A stretch of 64,000 bases of DNA from Actinostola sp. cb2023. Lineage: Eukaryota; Cnidaria; Anthozoa; Actiniaria; Actinostolidae. Positions 63,938 through 64,000 of this stretch are shown here, piece by piece. Below the pieces are notes generated by a model. That model was not told the DNA's origin. It did no database searches and worked only from the letters and a program-made list of their open reading frames with translations. A program made the position numbers and the translations under genes. The stretch is taken from assembly GCA_033675265.1 (NCBI GenBank), contig JAUJYZ010000495.1, forward strand, positions 186,001 through 250,000. Reading direction: 5' to 3'. Numbering within the stretch: the first letter of the stretch is position 1; each line of letters opens with the position of its first letter.

Positions 63938-64000
63938 CAGCCATCGGCCCATATCGGAACATGTCGGGCCACATCGGGTCTTTTCGGGCCTTATCGGGCC
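63938..64000 (+). repeat. ATCGGGCC-type short tandem repeat, runs off the window
   Basis: About six imperfect 10-11-bp units (CATATCGG, ATGTCGGGCC, ACATCGGGTC, TTTTCGGGCC, TTATCGGGCC). The array continues beyond the end of the window. Confidence 0.8.

Noticed and set aside
63938..64000. Short ATCGGGCC repeats as a regulatory array
   Set aside because: The array is imperfect and cut by the window end; there is not enough to support function.

Overview
The window looks like accessory DNA from an invertebrate animal genome, most likely a non-bilaterian such as a cnidarian. This is inferred from content: spliced genes, a DUF6589 gene, L1-type and BEL/Pao retrotransposons, protein-primed DNA polymerase (pPolB) elements of the Polinton/adintovirus kind, a 2A-like peptide and many foldback/MITE elements. 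The background is AT-rich. Almost every coding unit is a mobile element or is broken by one.

Layout. 0-10.5 kb holds retroposon tails, MITEs, foldback elements, an array of twelve mini-hairpins at 4.11-4.36 kb and a small ORF ending in a 2A-like NPGP motif. 10.6-14.6 kb holds two convergent spliced genes, one Myb/SANT-like (+) and one HIRAN-like (-), bracketed by perfect 33-bp inverted copies of one sequence. 15.6-25.0 kb is a DUF6589 gene split inside an exon by a 5.3-kb L1-type LINE with a poly-A tail and an 11-bp target-site duplication. 25.9-31.3 kb is a minus-strand BEL/Pao element that lacks its integrase core and carries two nested DNA elements.

31.3-36.7 kb is element 1, a GC-rich decayed Polinton/adintovirus-like element: a pPolB pseudogene, a possible myristoylated protein, an integrase with chromodomain but a deleted catalytic centre, and a small conserved-looking protein. 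Two TIR-bounded MITEs lie in it. 36.7-37.3 kb is a Q-rich coiled-coil gene fragment. 37.7-48.2 kb is element 2, a compact virus-like block. It has four unrecognised plus-strand genes, a long minus-strand pPolB gene with a short intron, a plus-strand gene with two short introns and a minus-strand zf-GRF gene. I see no capsid, integrase or ATPase gene in it. Its genes are tightly packed, with stop codons touching poly-A signals, but most carry frameshifts, so this copy looks dead.

48.4-50.8 kb is strongly pyrimidine-biased and nearly gene-free. 51-64 kb is a mosaic of large palindromes, a ~90-bp satellite, split direct repeats and MITEs, with a few unidentified ORFs and a fragment resembling Crypton-derived (KIAA1958/ZMYM-type) proteins. 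The best candidate for something undescribed is element 2. The mini-hairpin array and the 33-bp bracketed gene pair come next. All family names rest on motif reading by eye; no search was run.
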